Origin: an uncultured Pedosphaera sp.
GTDB lineage: Bacteria > Verrucomicrobiota > Verrucomicrobiia > Limisphaerales > Pedosphaeraceae
Reading direction: 5' to 3'
DNA: 64,000 bases
NCBI GenBank assembly: GCA_903918755.1
Contig: CAIXFN010000014.1
Coordinates: forward strand, 124,001 to 188,000
Positions 35,655 through 45,044 of this stretch are shown here, in pieces. A program made the position numbers and the translations under genes. Within the stretch, counting starts at the first letter, position 1. Each line of letters starts with the position of its first letter. The notes beneath the pieces were generated by a model. The model made no database searches and had not been told where the DNA came from. It saw only the letters and a program-made list of their open reading frames with translations.

Positions 35655-37160
35655 ATGATTACCCGCAGCAGTTCCCTGGTTTATGGCACCTTGGCCGCGA
35701 TCTGGGTGCTGTTGGTTGCCTGGCAGACGGCGGAGCACGCGCGGGTCAAGGAATCCGCGCGCGACGGCTTGCGGCACCGGGCGAAGGATCTGTCCAACGC
35801 CATGGGCGTGGTGATGAAGTCAGTGCGGTTTCGGGGGGGGGAGTTCATTTTACGGGAGCGGTTGCAACCGGCATTGAGTGATTTGATCGGGCAGGGAGAC
35901 ATGCAATCCGAGTTGCAGTCGGTTGCCTTGCTGAACGCTGCCGGGGAAGTGAAAGCTTCGGCCGGGTTACCCATCGAACCGCCACTGGAGGGGTATCTGA
36001 AAAACGGGGAGAAGTGGGGGCCCACCTCGGTTATTTTTGAAAATCTGGTGGACATGGGCACCAACAACATTGTGGTGTCGCGCAATGATTTTCCCCCGGG
36101 GCGACCCGGGACCAACGCGCCCCCCTTGGTGGAACCAAGCCCGGCGACCCCGCCGTTGGATTCCGCCATTGCCGCGACCAATGCTGGCCCATTGACGAAC
36201 CTTCCCGGGAGCACCGGCGCCGGGTCCAACAGCGGGCGGGGATCGGGACCGCGGCGGCGGGGTGGTCCGTCCGAAATGGAACTACGGGAAATGCGGGAGC
36301 GGAATCGCCTGCATGATTTTGTCATCGTCATGTCCACGCAGGAAGTGCGGGAGATTTCCAACCGGGATCTGTGGCTGCGATTTGTGATCGGGCTGCTTGG
36401 TACCGTTTCGGTGGCCGGTTATGGACTGGCCTGGCGGAGCTTCGGAAACACCTCGGAACTGCAGATCCGGCTGGCGCGGGCCAGCGAGTTGAATTCCCAC
36501 CTGAAAGAACTGAATCTGGCGGCGGCGGGGCTGGCGCATGAGACCCGCAATCCTTTGAACATCATTCGCGGCCTGGCGCAAATGATTTCCAAGCAGCAGG
36601 ATGCCTCGCCGGAAATCCGGGGCAAATCCCGCGATATCATTGATGAAGCCGATCGGGTGGCCGCCCAACTCAATGAGTTCATCAACTATTCGCGTCCCCG
36701 GGAATTGCGACGGGTGCCGACGAATCTGGCGTCAGTGATTGGCGAGGTCGTGCGGGCTCTGAATTACGACGTGGAAGAGAAGCAAGTCCGACTGGAAATC
36801 CAGACCGAGCGCCTGGTGATCGAGGCCGACGAGCAGTTACTGCGACAGGCGCTGTTTAATCTGGTGCTTAATTCCATTCAGGCAGTGCCGGCCGGCGGGG
36901 CGATCCAAATCCGCACCGGGAAACGCAACGGCAGCGGGGCCTTCATCGAGATTGCCGATAATGGACCGGGCGTGCCGCCCGAAAACCGGACGGAAATCTT
37001 CAAGCCCTATTTTACCACCAACCAGACAGGTACTGGATTAGGACTGGCCGTGGTCCAGCAGATCGTGTCGGCGCATGGTTGGGAGATCCAGTGCCTGGCC
37101 AACGAGCCCGCGGGTGCGCGCTTCCTTCTCAGCGGGCTTAAGCTTATGCTGAAAGGGTGA
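35655..37160 (+). CDS. Membrane sensor histidine kinase (NtrB-like output)
   Basis: 501 residues. Two membrane helices (about 5-24 and 238-260) bracket a periplasmic sensor region that ends in a Pro/Thr/Gly-rich stretch. The HisKA block LAAAGLAHETRNPLNIIRGL holds the phospho-acceptor His295. ATPase boxes: NLVLNSIQAVP (N), DNGPGVP (G1) and GTGLGLAVVQQI (G2). The last codon overlaps the start of the NtrC-type regulator (TGATG), so the two form a cognate pair. ATG 35655 is chosen; an upstream alternative adds 11 unlike residues. Confidence 0.92.
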   Translation: MITRSSSLVYGTLAAIWVLLVAWQTAEHARVKESARDGLRHRAKDLSNAMGVVMKSVRFRGGEFILRERLQPALSDLIGQGDMQSELQSVALLNAAGEVKASAGLPIEPPLEGYLKNGEKWGPTSVIFENLVDMGTNNIVVSRNDFPPGRPGTNAPPLVEPSPATPPLDSAIAATNAGPLTNLPGSTGAGSNSGRGSGPRRRGGPSEMELREMRERNRLHDFVIVMSTQEVREISNRDLWLRFVIGLLGTVSVAGYGLAWRSFGNTSELQIRLARASELNSHLKELNLAAAGLAHETRNPLNIIRGLAQMISKQQDASPEIRGKSRDIIDEADRVAAQLNEFINYSRPRELRRVPTNLASVIGEVVRALNYDVEEKQVRLEIQTERLVIEADEQLLRQALFNLVLNSIQAVPAGGAIQIRTGKRNGSGAFIEIADNGPGVPPENRTEIFKPYFTTNQTGTGLGLAVVQQIVSAHGWEIQCLANEPAGARFLLSGLKLMLKG

Positions 37161-38551
37161 TGACGTTATCGCCTGAAGTTCCCGCGCCCGGGGTGTCGCC
37201 CCGGATTCTCATAGTCGATGATGACGCCTCCCAGCGGAGCCTGCTGGTTTCCTTTCTGGCGGGGCAGGGATTTGAAACGGTGCCGGTGGAGTCGGGCGAG
37301 CGGGCGCTGGCGGTATTGGCGGGGGGCGGCGTGGCGATGATGATTTCCGATGTGCGGATGGCGGGTCTCACGGGTCTGGAACTGCTGCGGTTGGCGCGCA
37401 AGGAGCACGCTCATTTGCCCATTTTGATGGTGACCGCTTACACGGACATCCGGGACGCCGTGGAGGCCATCCGGGACGGGGCGGTGGACTATCTGGCCAA
37501 GCCGATTGATCTGGATGAGTTGTTGGATGCCGTGCGCCAGGCCACCGGGTTAACCCGGGACGTGCCGCTCCGGTTCGATGACAACCGGCAATTACCGGCC
37601 GGGGTGGTGGCGGAAAGTCCGCTGATGCGGGCGGTGTTTCGCGAAGCCTCCCTGTTCGCTCCCTCCGAGAGTCGGGCGCTGATCACGGGGGAGAGCGGCG
37701 TGGGCAAGGAGGTGCTGGCTGAGGTCATCCATTCCTGGAGTGCCCGGGCGGACGGACCGCTGGTGAAGTTCAACTGCGCCGCCATTCCCGAAACCCTGTT
37801 GGAGAGTGAATTATTCGGGCATGAGAAAGGCGCTTTCACGGGGGCGGTGGCCCAGCGCATCGGCCGGTTCGAGGCCGCCAACGGGGGGACGATTTTTTTG
37901 GATGAAATTGGCGAACTGACCCCCCAGCTCCAAGCCAAGCTGCTGCGGGTGACCCAGGACGGCCGCTTTCAGCGGATCGGTTCCAACACCGAGATCCGGG
38001 TGAATGCCCGATTGTTGGCGGCCACCAACCGTAATCTGGAAGAGGAAGTCAGGAACGGGCGGTTCCGGGAGGATCTGTTTTACCGGCTGAATGTCTTCGA
38101 GGTTCATGTTCCGCCGTTGCGCGAGCGGCGCGAGGACATTTTGCCGTTGGCCGAGAAGTTCATTGAGGAATTCAGCCGGGGGGCAGCACGGCTTTCCGCC
38201 TCGGTGGCGGATTGCCTGGAGCATTACGCGTGGCCGGGGAATGTGCGGGAGTTGCGGAATGCCATGGAACGCGCCGCCTTGCTTTCCCGCGGGGAACTGA
38301 TCCTGTTGGAGCATCTGCCGACGCGCTTGCGCCCTCCGCCGCGCACTACCCTGTCCCGGGAGTCGCCGGAGGAAAAACCGTTGGGGGAGATTGAAAATAC
38401 CGCGATCATGGAGGCGTTGCGCAAACACCATTTCAACCGCACCGAAACCGCCAAAGCTCTGGGAATCAGCCGCCGGACCCTGATTTACAAGCTGCAACGG
38501 CTGCGCGAAGCAGGTTTTGCGATCGGGCCGCTTGATTCGACCGGGGGCTGA
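37160..38551 (+). CDS. Sigma54-dependent response regulator (NtrC family)
   Basis: 463 residues. Receiver domain 1-140 with ILIVDDDASQ, phospho-acceptor Asp64 in MISDVRMAG, and the conserved Lys in AKPIDLDEL. AAA+ domain: Walker A GESGVGKE (177-184), GAFTGA loop (224-229), which contacts sigma54, Walker B GTIFLDEIGEL, and the arginine-finger region FREDLFYRLNVFEV. The Fis-type HTH is NRTETAKALGISRRTLIYKL. It would switch on sigma54 promoters when phosphorylated by the coupled kinase. Targets are not defined; the secretion operon and the pseudopilin locus are neighbours. Confidence 0.95.
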   Translation: MTLSPEVPAPGVSPRILIVDDDASQRSLLVSFLAGQGFETVPVESGERALAVLAGGGVAMMISDVRMAGLTGLELLRLARKEHAHLPILMVTAYTDIRDAVEAIRDGAVDYLAKPIDLDELLDAVRQATGLTRDVPLRFDDNRQLPAGVVAESPLMRAVFREASLFAPSESRALITGESGVGKEVLAEVIHSWSARADGPLVKFNCAAIPETLLESELFGHEKGAFTGAVAQRIGRFEAANGGTIFLDEIGELTPQLQAKLLRVTQDGRFQRIGSNTEIRVNARLLAATNRNLEEEVRNGRFREDLFYRLNVFEVHVPPLRERREDILPLAEKFIEEFSRGAARLSASVADCLEHYAWPGNVRELRNAMERAALLSRGELILLEHLPTRLRPPPRTTLSRESPEEKPLGEIENTAIMEALRKHHFNRTETAKALGISRRTLIYKLQRLREAGFAIGPLDSTGG

Positions 38552-38633
38552 ATTGGAATTTCCGGGGCTGGTAATGAAGTGGCGGAATTTTGCCGGATTG
38601 GATACTTCGGGACAAGGGCGAGCGCAGCAGCCA

Positions 38634-38670
38634 GGCGCGAAAACTTGGGCCAAGCCAGTTTTTTCGCGCC
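38634..38670 (+). terminator. Long inverted repeat after the regulator gene
   Basis: GGCGCGAAAA on the left pairs with TTTTTTCGCGCC on the right, and an inner TTGG/CCA pairing extends the stem. It lies 83 bp past the NtrC-type regulator stop. The T-run is inside the descending arm, so the structure can end transcripts from both directions. Confidence 0.5.
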
Positions 38671-38923
38671 GCATCGCGGGTGATTGCGGCGGATCAGAAT
38701 TGGCATCCGCGCGCAGGAACCATGCAAGCCGGTGATCAGTCGGCTGTGTTTATTGAAAATACAACGACTGGAAGAGTCGTGTATGGTTCAAAATCATGAT
38801 TAAACCGATGTAAAAAGCAATGTATCGGCAGCATAAATCCTCTGTAAATTGTATCGCAAAGTCCTCAAGATAAGTAATTTGCGACCGTTTTGGTTAGCTC
38901 CTCAGTATCCAGCAATAATCCAT

Positions 38924-38951
38924 TTGACAGGAGCTTCATTTGGTGTAATAT
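38924..38951 (+). promoter_or_regulatory. Sigma70 promoter without an assigned gene
   Basis: TTGACA (38924-38929), 16-bp spacer and TAATAT (38946-38951) are near consensus. The next coding start is almost 490 bp away at 39439 and has its own promoter, so this one may drive a non-coding transcript or a long leader. Confidence 0.5.
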
Positions 38952-39241
38952 ACTACCATCTTGATCGTTATTTGGTTCATTGATTGGCAGTGGTAAAGCA
39001 GGGCGCTGGGTGGCGAACGGCCTGAACTGGAAAAGGGCAGGCTCGCCGAGGGGTTGGATGGCCAAAACCAGGTGGTCGCGTGGCCCCGTCGCAATTTGAT
39101 TGCAAAGGGCAATTGGCAGGCATTGTGCTCTGAAGCAGAAGGAATAGATTTGGACAGTATGGTATCAGCAGGGTGAGCTTGCTGATCTGCCCAAAAGTGT
39201 CCACCGGTGGCGGATTGAAAAGCCCACGGTGGGAAAATTTA

Positions 39242-39270
39242 TTGACAATTGTGTTACGGATTCGTAATAT
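39242..39270 (+). promoter_or_regulatory. Promoter with embedded inverted-repeat operator, pseudopilin gene A
   Basis: TTGACA (39242-39247), 17-bp spacer and TAATAT (39265-39270). The inverted repeat GTTACG-GATT-CGTAAT at 39253-39268 fills the spacer and runs into the -10 element. The same repeat recurs at 44783-44798 and 46116-46131 upstream of the two paralogous genes. A protein bound here would block or remodel RNA polymerase. Confidence 0.65.
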
Positions 39271-39438
39271 CCAACTCAGATATCAGAGAAAGAATTTGGA
39301 TTTCCGGCGCAATCTCCGTGGCGCCCGGCATGTGCTGCGCGACGGGCAGGTGTCCGCAATTTAAGCAGCAGATGCCTTCGGTATGCATGAGTCTAGGCAA
39401 CAAAACAAATCTTGACCTCAAGTAATCAAAGCAAGGCT

Positions 39439-40338
39439 ATGAAGTACACCCTCCCGTCAGAACGTTCCTCCCGCACCGTCGCGGTGCACGGCTTTACCCT
39501 CGTTGAACTCCTCGTCGTGATCGCCATCATCGCGATTCTGGCGGGCATGCTGCTGCCGGCGCTGGCGCACGCCAAAATGAAGGCCCAAGGCATGCAGTGC
39601 CTGAGCAATCACCGGCAACTGGCTTTCGCGTGGCGCATGTACAACGATGACAACAACGGGAACTTCGTGGTGGCCAGCGACGACGGGCGGAGCATCGCGG
39701 CTAATGCCACCAACGGTTGGTCTTGGTCGCTGACCCACCTGGATTTCACCGGGGCCAGTTACAATTACGATTATACCGTCGATATTGCGCAACGCCCTCT
39801 CTGGCCGTACGGCAAAAGTGCGGGAATCTACAAGTGCCCTTCGGATCGTTCGACCGTGAAGGATGACACCGGGCTGATTCACCCCCGTGTCAGAACCATC
39901 TCCATGAATTTCTTTTTGGGTGGTTTTGCGGGTTCGGACGGGGGGATCGGCGGTGGTTTTCAACTTTACACGAAGCAGTCGCAAGTTGATGACAGCAAAG
40001 CAGGGACCTTTGGACCGAGCAAACTCTGGCTCTTCCTTGACGAGCGGGAAGACCGGATCAATTGGGGCAATTACTTTGTGGACATGACGGGATTTAACAA
40101 TCCGCCCAACACCCCGAGTAATCCGGCCGTTTTTCAGTTCAATGAGGATGTGCCCGGTTTCTACCATAACCGGGCGGCGGGTTTCTCCTTTGCGGACGGC
40201 CATTCCGAAACCCACAAATGGCAGGATGGCCGCACGACGCCGATCATCAATTATCAAAGCGAGAATTTGACCGTGATCGCATCGCCCCGCAACGTGGACA
40301 TTGCCTGGTTGCAGGACCACACGACACGGCCGAAATAA
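39439..40338 (+). CDS. Pseudopilin-like exported protein A (H-X9-DG)
   Basis: 299 residues. Prepilin-type site [20 protein letters not shown] after a 17-residue leader. The body has [64 protein letters not shown] and the H-X9-DG motif [19 protein letters not shown]. It belongs to the large prepilin-like family of Verrucomicrobiota and Planctomycetota. It is nearly identical in plan to gene B at 45045 and closely related to gene C at 46376. ATG 39439 is preceded by GCAAGG. It is followed by the LamG protein gene, 171 bp downstream. Confidence 0.9.
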   Translation: MKYTLPSERSSRTVAVHGFTLVELLVVIAIIAILAGMLLPALAHAKMKAQGMQCLSNHRQLAFAWRMYNDDNNGNFVVASDDGRSIAANATNGWSWSLTHLDFTGASYNYDYTVDIAQRPLWPYGKSAGIYKCPSDRSTVKDDTGLIHPRVRTISMNFFLGGFAGSDGGIGGGFQLYTKQSQVDDSKAGTFGPSKLWLFLDEREDRINWGNYFVDMTGFNNPPNTPSNPAVFQFNEDVPGFYHNRAAGFSFADGHSETHKWQDGRTTPIINYQSENLTVIASPRNVDIAWLQDHTTRPK

Positions 40339-40509
40339 GCCAGGGTGAGAGTCAATCGGAGTTTGTCCGATCGAACCACCCCGGCGGCGAGAGTCACGCC
40401 AACGGTCCAGGGACGATAAACGAAGAGGGAGGGATAAACTGTTAATGACCCCAGCAACCAACCAAACCCAAACAGCACGTAACAAATCAGAGAAGCAGCT
40501 AATCAAACT

Positions 40510-43500
40510 ATGAAACCATCCTTAAGAATGGCCCTTGCACAAACCGCATTTTGCGGTCTGCTGCTGACGGCCGGGTCCGCGCGGGCGGATTATTCCAATG
40601 TGGTCGCCTCGTACAATCCCCTCGCCTATTGGCGACTGAATGAGACCGTGGCGGCTCCCGCGCCAGCGATTGCGGCCAACTCCTCTACTCTGGGTGCGGC
40701 AGGTACTGGCTACGTGGTGGGTAACTTGGGCCAAGGAATTCCCGGCGTGGTGGGAAACGCCGCTGGCTTCACCAACAAAGTGGGAACCGGGCATTGCGAA
40801 ACAAAGATTGATGTTCCTTTTACCACCACTCTGAATCCCAGCGCGCCGTTCAGCGTGGAGTTCTGGGCTAATCCCGCGACCTTGGTGGATTCCACCGGTT
40901 TGTGCCCCATTTCCTCCTTCAATCCGAATTCGTTCAGTCCCACCTCCACGGGCGGCGGTGATCGGGCTGGATTTCTCTTTTATTTGCCTTCTTCCGGTAC
41001 CTGGCAGTTTCGGCTGGGGCGCCGCAGTGGTTATGTCATCACCTTGACGGCCGCCGCGGGTCATGCAGCCGTGCCGGGAGTCTGGCAGCACATTGTCGCG
41101 GCCTGGGACGGAGCGACGGCTAAGCTGTATGTGAATGGGGCTTTGGCGGGTTCCGGGACTGCTCTGGCCGCCAACTGGGATAAAAACACGCAAATGGCTT
41201 TGCGCCTGGGCGGAACTCCGCTGACGGGCGACGCCGTGGACCCCGCCGGCCAATTGCCCAATGTTCCTTGGGATGTGACGGCTGCAGGCATTTCCGGCAA
41301 TCGTGGTTTTGACGGGTTGTTGGACGAAGTTGCAATTTATGGCACGGCGCTTTCCGCCGACACCGTGGCGGCGCATTATTCCGCGGCGACGACCAACAAC
41401 GCGGGTTATCATTCCCAGATTCTCGCGGACAATCCCCTTGGCTACTGGGGATTGGATGAACCGGCGACCGTGAAGCCGGATCCGAGCACCTATCCGACGA
41501 TCGCCAACAGCGGCACCTTGGGCAGCGCGGCCAATGGGACCGTGAATTGGGGCGCGGTCACCGCGCAAAGCGGCTCGGGTTACGGCGGCTTCGGCGTCGG
41601 CGACAAGTCGATCTTCCTCAACGGTGAGACCGGTGACATTGCGATCAGCGACGCTCCCGGCCTCCACTTCAGCGGTCAAGTAACGCTGATGGCCTGGGTG
41701 AAGCCGGCCGTTAAGGATTTCGTCCGCGACATTATCGCGCACGGCATGGACATCCATGGGGCGGAAACTTTCTTGCGCATCAACCGGGATGCCGACCAGG
41801 ACACCACCGGGTATGGCGACAATGGCAATTTTTATGAAATCGGCGCCTCGGATGGCGGCGGCGGCGGCTACTATGACAGTGCCTATTACCCGATTCCGTC
41901 CAGCGACATCGGCAACTGGGTCTTTTTGGCGGGAACTTACGACGGGACGAGCTGGAACCTTTACCGCAACGGCTCTCTCGTATCGAGTGTGGTAGCCACG
42001 GGGCCGGGGGCAATTGACGTCACCAATGCCTGGTCTTTGGGCTCTGCCAGCAATCCGCATCCTCAGGAAGGGCTCCGTTTTGGTGGTAACATCGACGAGC
42101 CGGCGATCTTTAACACGGCGCTCCAAGCTTCGGACATTCTGGCCATTTACAATGCGGCGCTGGTGCCGCCCGTTTTGACCGCGACGCCCAAAGTGACGGG
42201 GACGATCTATTCGGGCAATTCGGTGACGATTTCGGTGACGGCCGTGGGCAGCCCACCGTTGTCCTATCTGTGGTATAGCAACGGCATCCCCACCGGGGTG
42301 ACCGATTCAACGATTACGCTGACCGGTCTCACGGCGGGCACGGACACGATCGGGGTTGTGGTGAGCAATCCCTACGGCACCATCAGTAATTCGGTGGTAT
42401 TCCCCGTGGTGGTCTCCAAGCCCCTGATTACCCAGGCCCCGCAGGCAGCCACCCGTTACACCGGTTTTCCGTTCAGCTTCAGCGTCACGGCGGTGGGTAG
42501 CACGCCAATTTCTTATCAATGGCTGACCAACGGGGTCCCGATTCCCGGGGCTACGGCGCCGACTTACAGTGGCATTGCCACTTCCAGTGTGGCTTTCAAT
42601 TACAGCGTGGCCTTGAACAATGTCGCTGGCAGCAGCAACAGCACGCCGGTGGCTTTGAATGTCCTCCCCATCCCACCGAATTATCCGGCCACGATTCTGA
42701 GCAGCGGCCCGGTGGCGTATTATCGGCTGGATGAACTGACCGGAACGAATGCGCACGACTATGTAGGCGGCAATGATGGGGTGTACTACAGCGCGACCCT
42801 GGGCGTCCCGGGCTACGCCGCAACGGATTCGGACACTGCGGCCAGTTTCACCGGCGTGAACAGCTATGTGGGTAACATCAGCGGGACGGCGATCAACTTC
42901 CAGGGACACACCAGCTTCACGTTGGAAGCCTGGGTGAAGGGGGCGGCCGGTCAGGCGGATGAATCCACGATCCTCTCCAAGGGCACCGGGGCCTCCGGGA
43001 CGGTGGCCAGTGAGCAGTTCTCCCTGGACATCTCCGGTGGCAAATTCCGCTTCTACACCCGGGGCAAAGGCGCCAACATCTTTGGGGCCACCGCCACGGA
43101 AGGACCGAATGGCACCTGGCAGCATGTGGTGGGGGTTTATAATGACACCGAGAACTCAATCTCCATTTACGTCAACGGCGTGCTGGAAGGTAGCGGCGCG
43201 CCCCCGAGCTATGGTTTGCGCGCCTCCTCAGACCAGGTGACGATCGGAGCGAAACACTTGGGTAATGCGCCGGCATTCGATGGCCCGTTTGTGGGCTCCA
43301 TCGATGAAGTCGCCATCTATCCCATTGCCTTGGATGCGAATACCATCAACTTGCATTTCGCCTCGATCTACGGCTCCAACACGAAGCCTTTCTTCGTGGT
43401 CCTGCCACAACCGGTGACCAATTACGCTGGTTTGCCGGCCTCCGTCTCGGCTCTCGCGGCTGGCTCCATCCCGATTACCTATCAATGGAAACACAATGGC

Positions 43501-44589
43501 AGCCCCATTCCGAATGCGACTGACAGCACTTACATCATTCCCGCGCTGGCGCTCTCGGATGCGGGGAGTTACAATGTGGTGGCCAGCAATGGCGCCGGTT
43601 CCTCGAACAGCGCCTCCGCGGCGATCACGGTCCTCACCGCGCCGACTAACGCGGTGGCGATTCCCGACCTGGTGTTGCATCTCACGTTCGATAACAATCT
43701 CACCGACGTGACCGGACGGGGCAACAACGCCACCAATCGCGGGGCGACTTCCTTCGTGCCCGGCCAGTTGGGTAACGCGTTGGCCTACAACACGGACATC
43801 AACGACACCAACAACCTGATCTACAACTACGCCACCCTCGGCGTGCGGCCGGACTTGCAGTTCAGTTCGAACGTAAACTTCACGATCTCGTTCTGGGTGC
43901 AATTGCCGGCGAATTACACGCTGGGTGATCTGCCCTTCCTCTGCACGGCCAACACCTCCACGTTCGGCACCGGGATTGTGCTGGCGACGTCTTATGGTGC
44001 GGATGCCGTGCCGGCCCCGGCCGCGGGGACTGCCGTGAATGGCAGCTGGGCGATGTCCTTGTTTGATGCCGGCAACAACGGTGTGGGTGGGCATGGGTCG
44101 GATGGCGATATCAGCGACGGCGGTTGGCACCATTTGGTTTTCGTGTTCGACCGGACCCTTGGTGCGTCGACCTACCTCGATGGCGTTCTGGCCAGCTTTG
44201 TCCGCCAGCAGGGGACAGCGGCATCCGATGCCGGAAACATTGACACGGGCCTGCCGATGAACATCGGTCAGGACCCGACCGGTACCTACCAGCAAACTGG
44301 GTCCGGCAACATCGACGACCTGGCCATCTGGCGCCGTTCTTTGACGGCCTTGGAAGCGGCCTCCGTTTTCGTGGCGGGTGCCAGCAACCAGGTCAGCGTG
44401 GCCAACACCTATGTCGGGCCGCTGAGCTTCACGCAGTTGCCCGGTGGGCAGTTGAAACTGACCTGGGCGGCGGGGACCTTGCAGAGCGCCGACACAGTGA
44501 GCGGACCTTATACCAATATTCCGACCGCCACCTCTCCGTACATCGTGCCGCTGACGGCGGCCAAGAAGTTCTACCGGGTGAAATTGTAA
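40510..44589 (+). CDS. Large exported LamG / Ig-like repeat protein
   Basis: 1359 residues. Signal peptide MKPSLRMALAQTAFCGLLLTAGSARA. It holds four LamG/concanavalin-A-like modules, three of them opening with Y-LAYWRLNE, LGYWGLDEP or VAYYRLDEL and each with a strand such as TWQHVVGVYNDTENSISIYVNG and GSIDEVAIY. Ig-like modules lie between modules 2, 3 and 4 (PLSYLWYSNGIPTG, PISYQWLTNGVPIPGA, PITYQWKHNGSPIPNA). The C-terminus (LSFTQLPGGQLKLTWAAGTLQSA, ending KKFYRVKL) is a common end of verrucomicrobial surface proteins. Probably a secreted or surface carbohydrate-binding protein; no catalytic residues are recognised. A strong terminator follows at 44641. Confidence 0.9.
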   Translation: MKPSLRMALAQTAFCGLLLTAGSARADYSNVVASYNPLAYWRLNETVAAPAPAIAANSSTLGAAGTGYVVGNLGQGIPGVVGNAAGFTNKVGTGHCETKIDVPFTTTLNPSAPFSVEFWANPATLVDSTGLCPISSFNPNSFSPTSTGGGDRAGFLFYLPSSGTWQFRLGRRSGYVITLTAAAGHAAVPGVWQHIVAAWDGATAKLYVNGALAGSGTALAANWDKNTQMALRLGGTPLTGDAVDPAGQLPNVPWDVTAAGISGNRGFDGLLDEVAIYGTALSADTVAAHYSAATTNNAGYHSQILADNPLGYWGLDEPATVKPDPSTYPTIANSGTLGSAANGTVNWGAVTAQSGSGYGGFGVGDKSIFLNGETGDIAISDAPGLHFSGQVTLMAWVKPAVKDFVRDIIAHGMDIHGAETFLRINRDADQDTTGYGDNGNFYEIGASDGGGGGYYDSAYYPIPSSDIGNWVFLAGTYDGTSWNLYRNGSLVSSVVATGPGAIDVTNAWSLGSASNPHPQEGLRFGGNIDEPAIFNTALQASDILAIYNAALVPPVLTATPKVTGTIYSGNSVTISVTAVGSPPLSYLWYSNGIPTGVTDSTITLTGLTAGTDTIGVVVSNPYGTISNSVVFPVVVSKPLITQAPQAATRYTGFPFSFSVTAVGSTPISYQWLTNGVPIPGATAPTYSGIATSSVAFNYSVALNNVAGSSNSTPVALNVLPIPPNYPATILSSGPVAYYRLDELTGTNAHDYVGGNDGVYYSATLGVPGYAATDSDTAASFTGVNSYVGNISGTAINFQGHTSFTLEAWVKGAAGQADESTILSKGTGASGTVASEQFSLDISGGKFRFYTRGKGANIFGATATEGPNGTWQHVVGVYNDTENSISIYVNGVLEGSGAPPSYGLRASSDQVTIGAKHLGNAPAFDGPFVGSIDEVAIYPIALDANTINLHFASIYGSNTKPFFVVLPQPVTNYAGLPASVSALAAGSIPITYQWKHNGSPIPNATDSTYIIPALALSDAGSYNVVASNGAGSSNSASAAITVLTAPTNAVAIPDLVLHLTFDNNLTDVTGRGNNATNRGATSFVPGQLGNALAYNTDINDTNNLIYNYATLGVRPDLQFSSNVNFTISFWVQLPANYTLGDLPFLCTANTSTFGTGIVLATSYGADAVPAPAAGTAVNGSWAMSLFDAGNNGVGGHGSDGDISDGGWHHLVFVFDRTLGASTYLDGVLASFVRQQGTAASDAGNIDTGLPMNIGQDPTGTYQQTGSGNIDDLAIWRRSLTALEAASVFVAGASNQVSVANTYVGPLSFTQLPGGQLKLTWAAGTLQSADTVSGPYTNIPTATSPYIVPLTAAKKFYRVKL

Positions 44590-44640
44590 CCCGCAGATGC
44601 AACCGCGCGGCAAGCGTAGTTGACTCTGGCTGAAATCGCA

Positions 44641-44677
44641 CGGCTCTCCGGTGAAAACCGGGGAGCCGTTTTGTTTT
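44641..44677 (+). terminator. Intrinsic terminator after the LamG protein gene
   Basis: CGGCTC-T-CCGGT pairs with ACCGG-G-GAGCCG around a GAAA loop and is followed directly by TTTTGTTTT. It lies 51 bp past the stop codon. This is the clearest intrinsic terminator in the window. Confidence 0.92.
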
Positions 44678-44771
44678 CCGCCCAGGGCACTGCCAGTGAT
44701 GGCGTTAACCGGAATCCGCCGGCAACGGGGCGCAAAATTCCGGAAAGGAGACGGAGTGGTTGTCTATGAAT

Positions 44772-44800
44772 TTGCCAAAACTGTTACGATGTCGTAACGT
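44772..44800 (+). promoter_or_regulatory. Promoter with embedded inverted-repeat operator, pseudopilin gene B
   Basis: TTGCCA (44772-44777), 17-bp spacer and TAACGT (44795-44800). GTTACG-ATGT-CGTAAC at 44783-44798 holds the same position relative to -35 and -10 as in gene A; here the arms extend to 7 bp (GTTACGA/TCGTAAC). Confidence 0.6.
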
Positions 44801-45044
44801 GTTGGCGGTACGAAAATGGAATTGAAGGGCGACCCGGTAGCCGATGTTTTGGGCAGCAGTCGCAAGGGCCGTGGCAGGTGGTTTGGCAACTGGCCCCGCT
44901 CAATACCTTTGAAATAACTCCGGTGGGTGTCGCAAAACGCCGCGAAATGCTCAAGAAAACACCGCATTCCAGCGATCTGGCGGTTGAGCATCACCACAAT
45001 CCGGTAGGAAAGCCTCATAAATCCCTGAAGTGAATTCTGCTGAA

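Larger units (their letters stand above)
38552..39438. other. 887-bp intergenic region before the pseudopilin locus
   Basis: No coding sequence is supported. It holds a long hairpin (38634-38670), an excellent but unassigned sigma70 promoter (38924-38951), an inverted repeat ATCAGCA/TGCTGAT (39164-39186), and the promoter/operator of the first pseudopilin gene (39242-39270). Base composition from about 38.75 to 39.4 kb is clearly more AT-rich than the flanking genes. A GG-N10-GC motif resembling a weak sigma54 site lies at 39113-39129. Confidence 0.6.
44590..45044. other. Intergenic region before pseudopilin gene B
   Basis: Contains the terminator of the LamG gene (44641-44677), a promoter with the shared operator (44772-44800), and a leader of about 240 nt that aligns in blocks with the leader of gene C. 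No coding sequence is supported. Confidence 0.6.

Noticed and set aside
39173-39364. Small 63-residue frame before pseudopilin gene A
   Set aside because: It spans the promoter and operator at 39242-39270, has no ribosome binding site and no similarity I recognise.
40355-40371. ATCGGA-GTTTG-TCCGAT hairpin as terminator of pseudopilin gene A
   Set aside because: The stem is short and no T-run follows, so transcription probably continues into the LamG gene.
43228-44613. 461-residue minus-strand frame
   Set aside because: Antisense to the LamG protein; composition is that of a reverse-complement shadow (Arg/Gly/His-rich).
44801-45044. c-di-GMP (GEMM) riboswitch in the pseudopilin leader
   Set aside because: The conserved GEMM blocks are missing; only vague purine-rich similarity was present.
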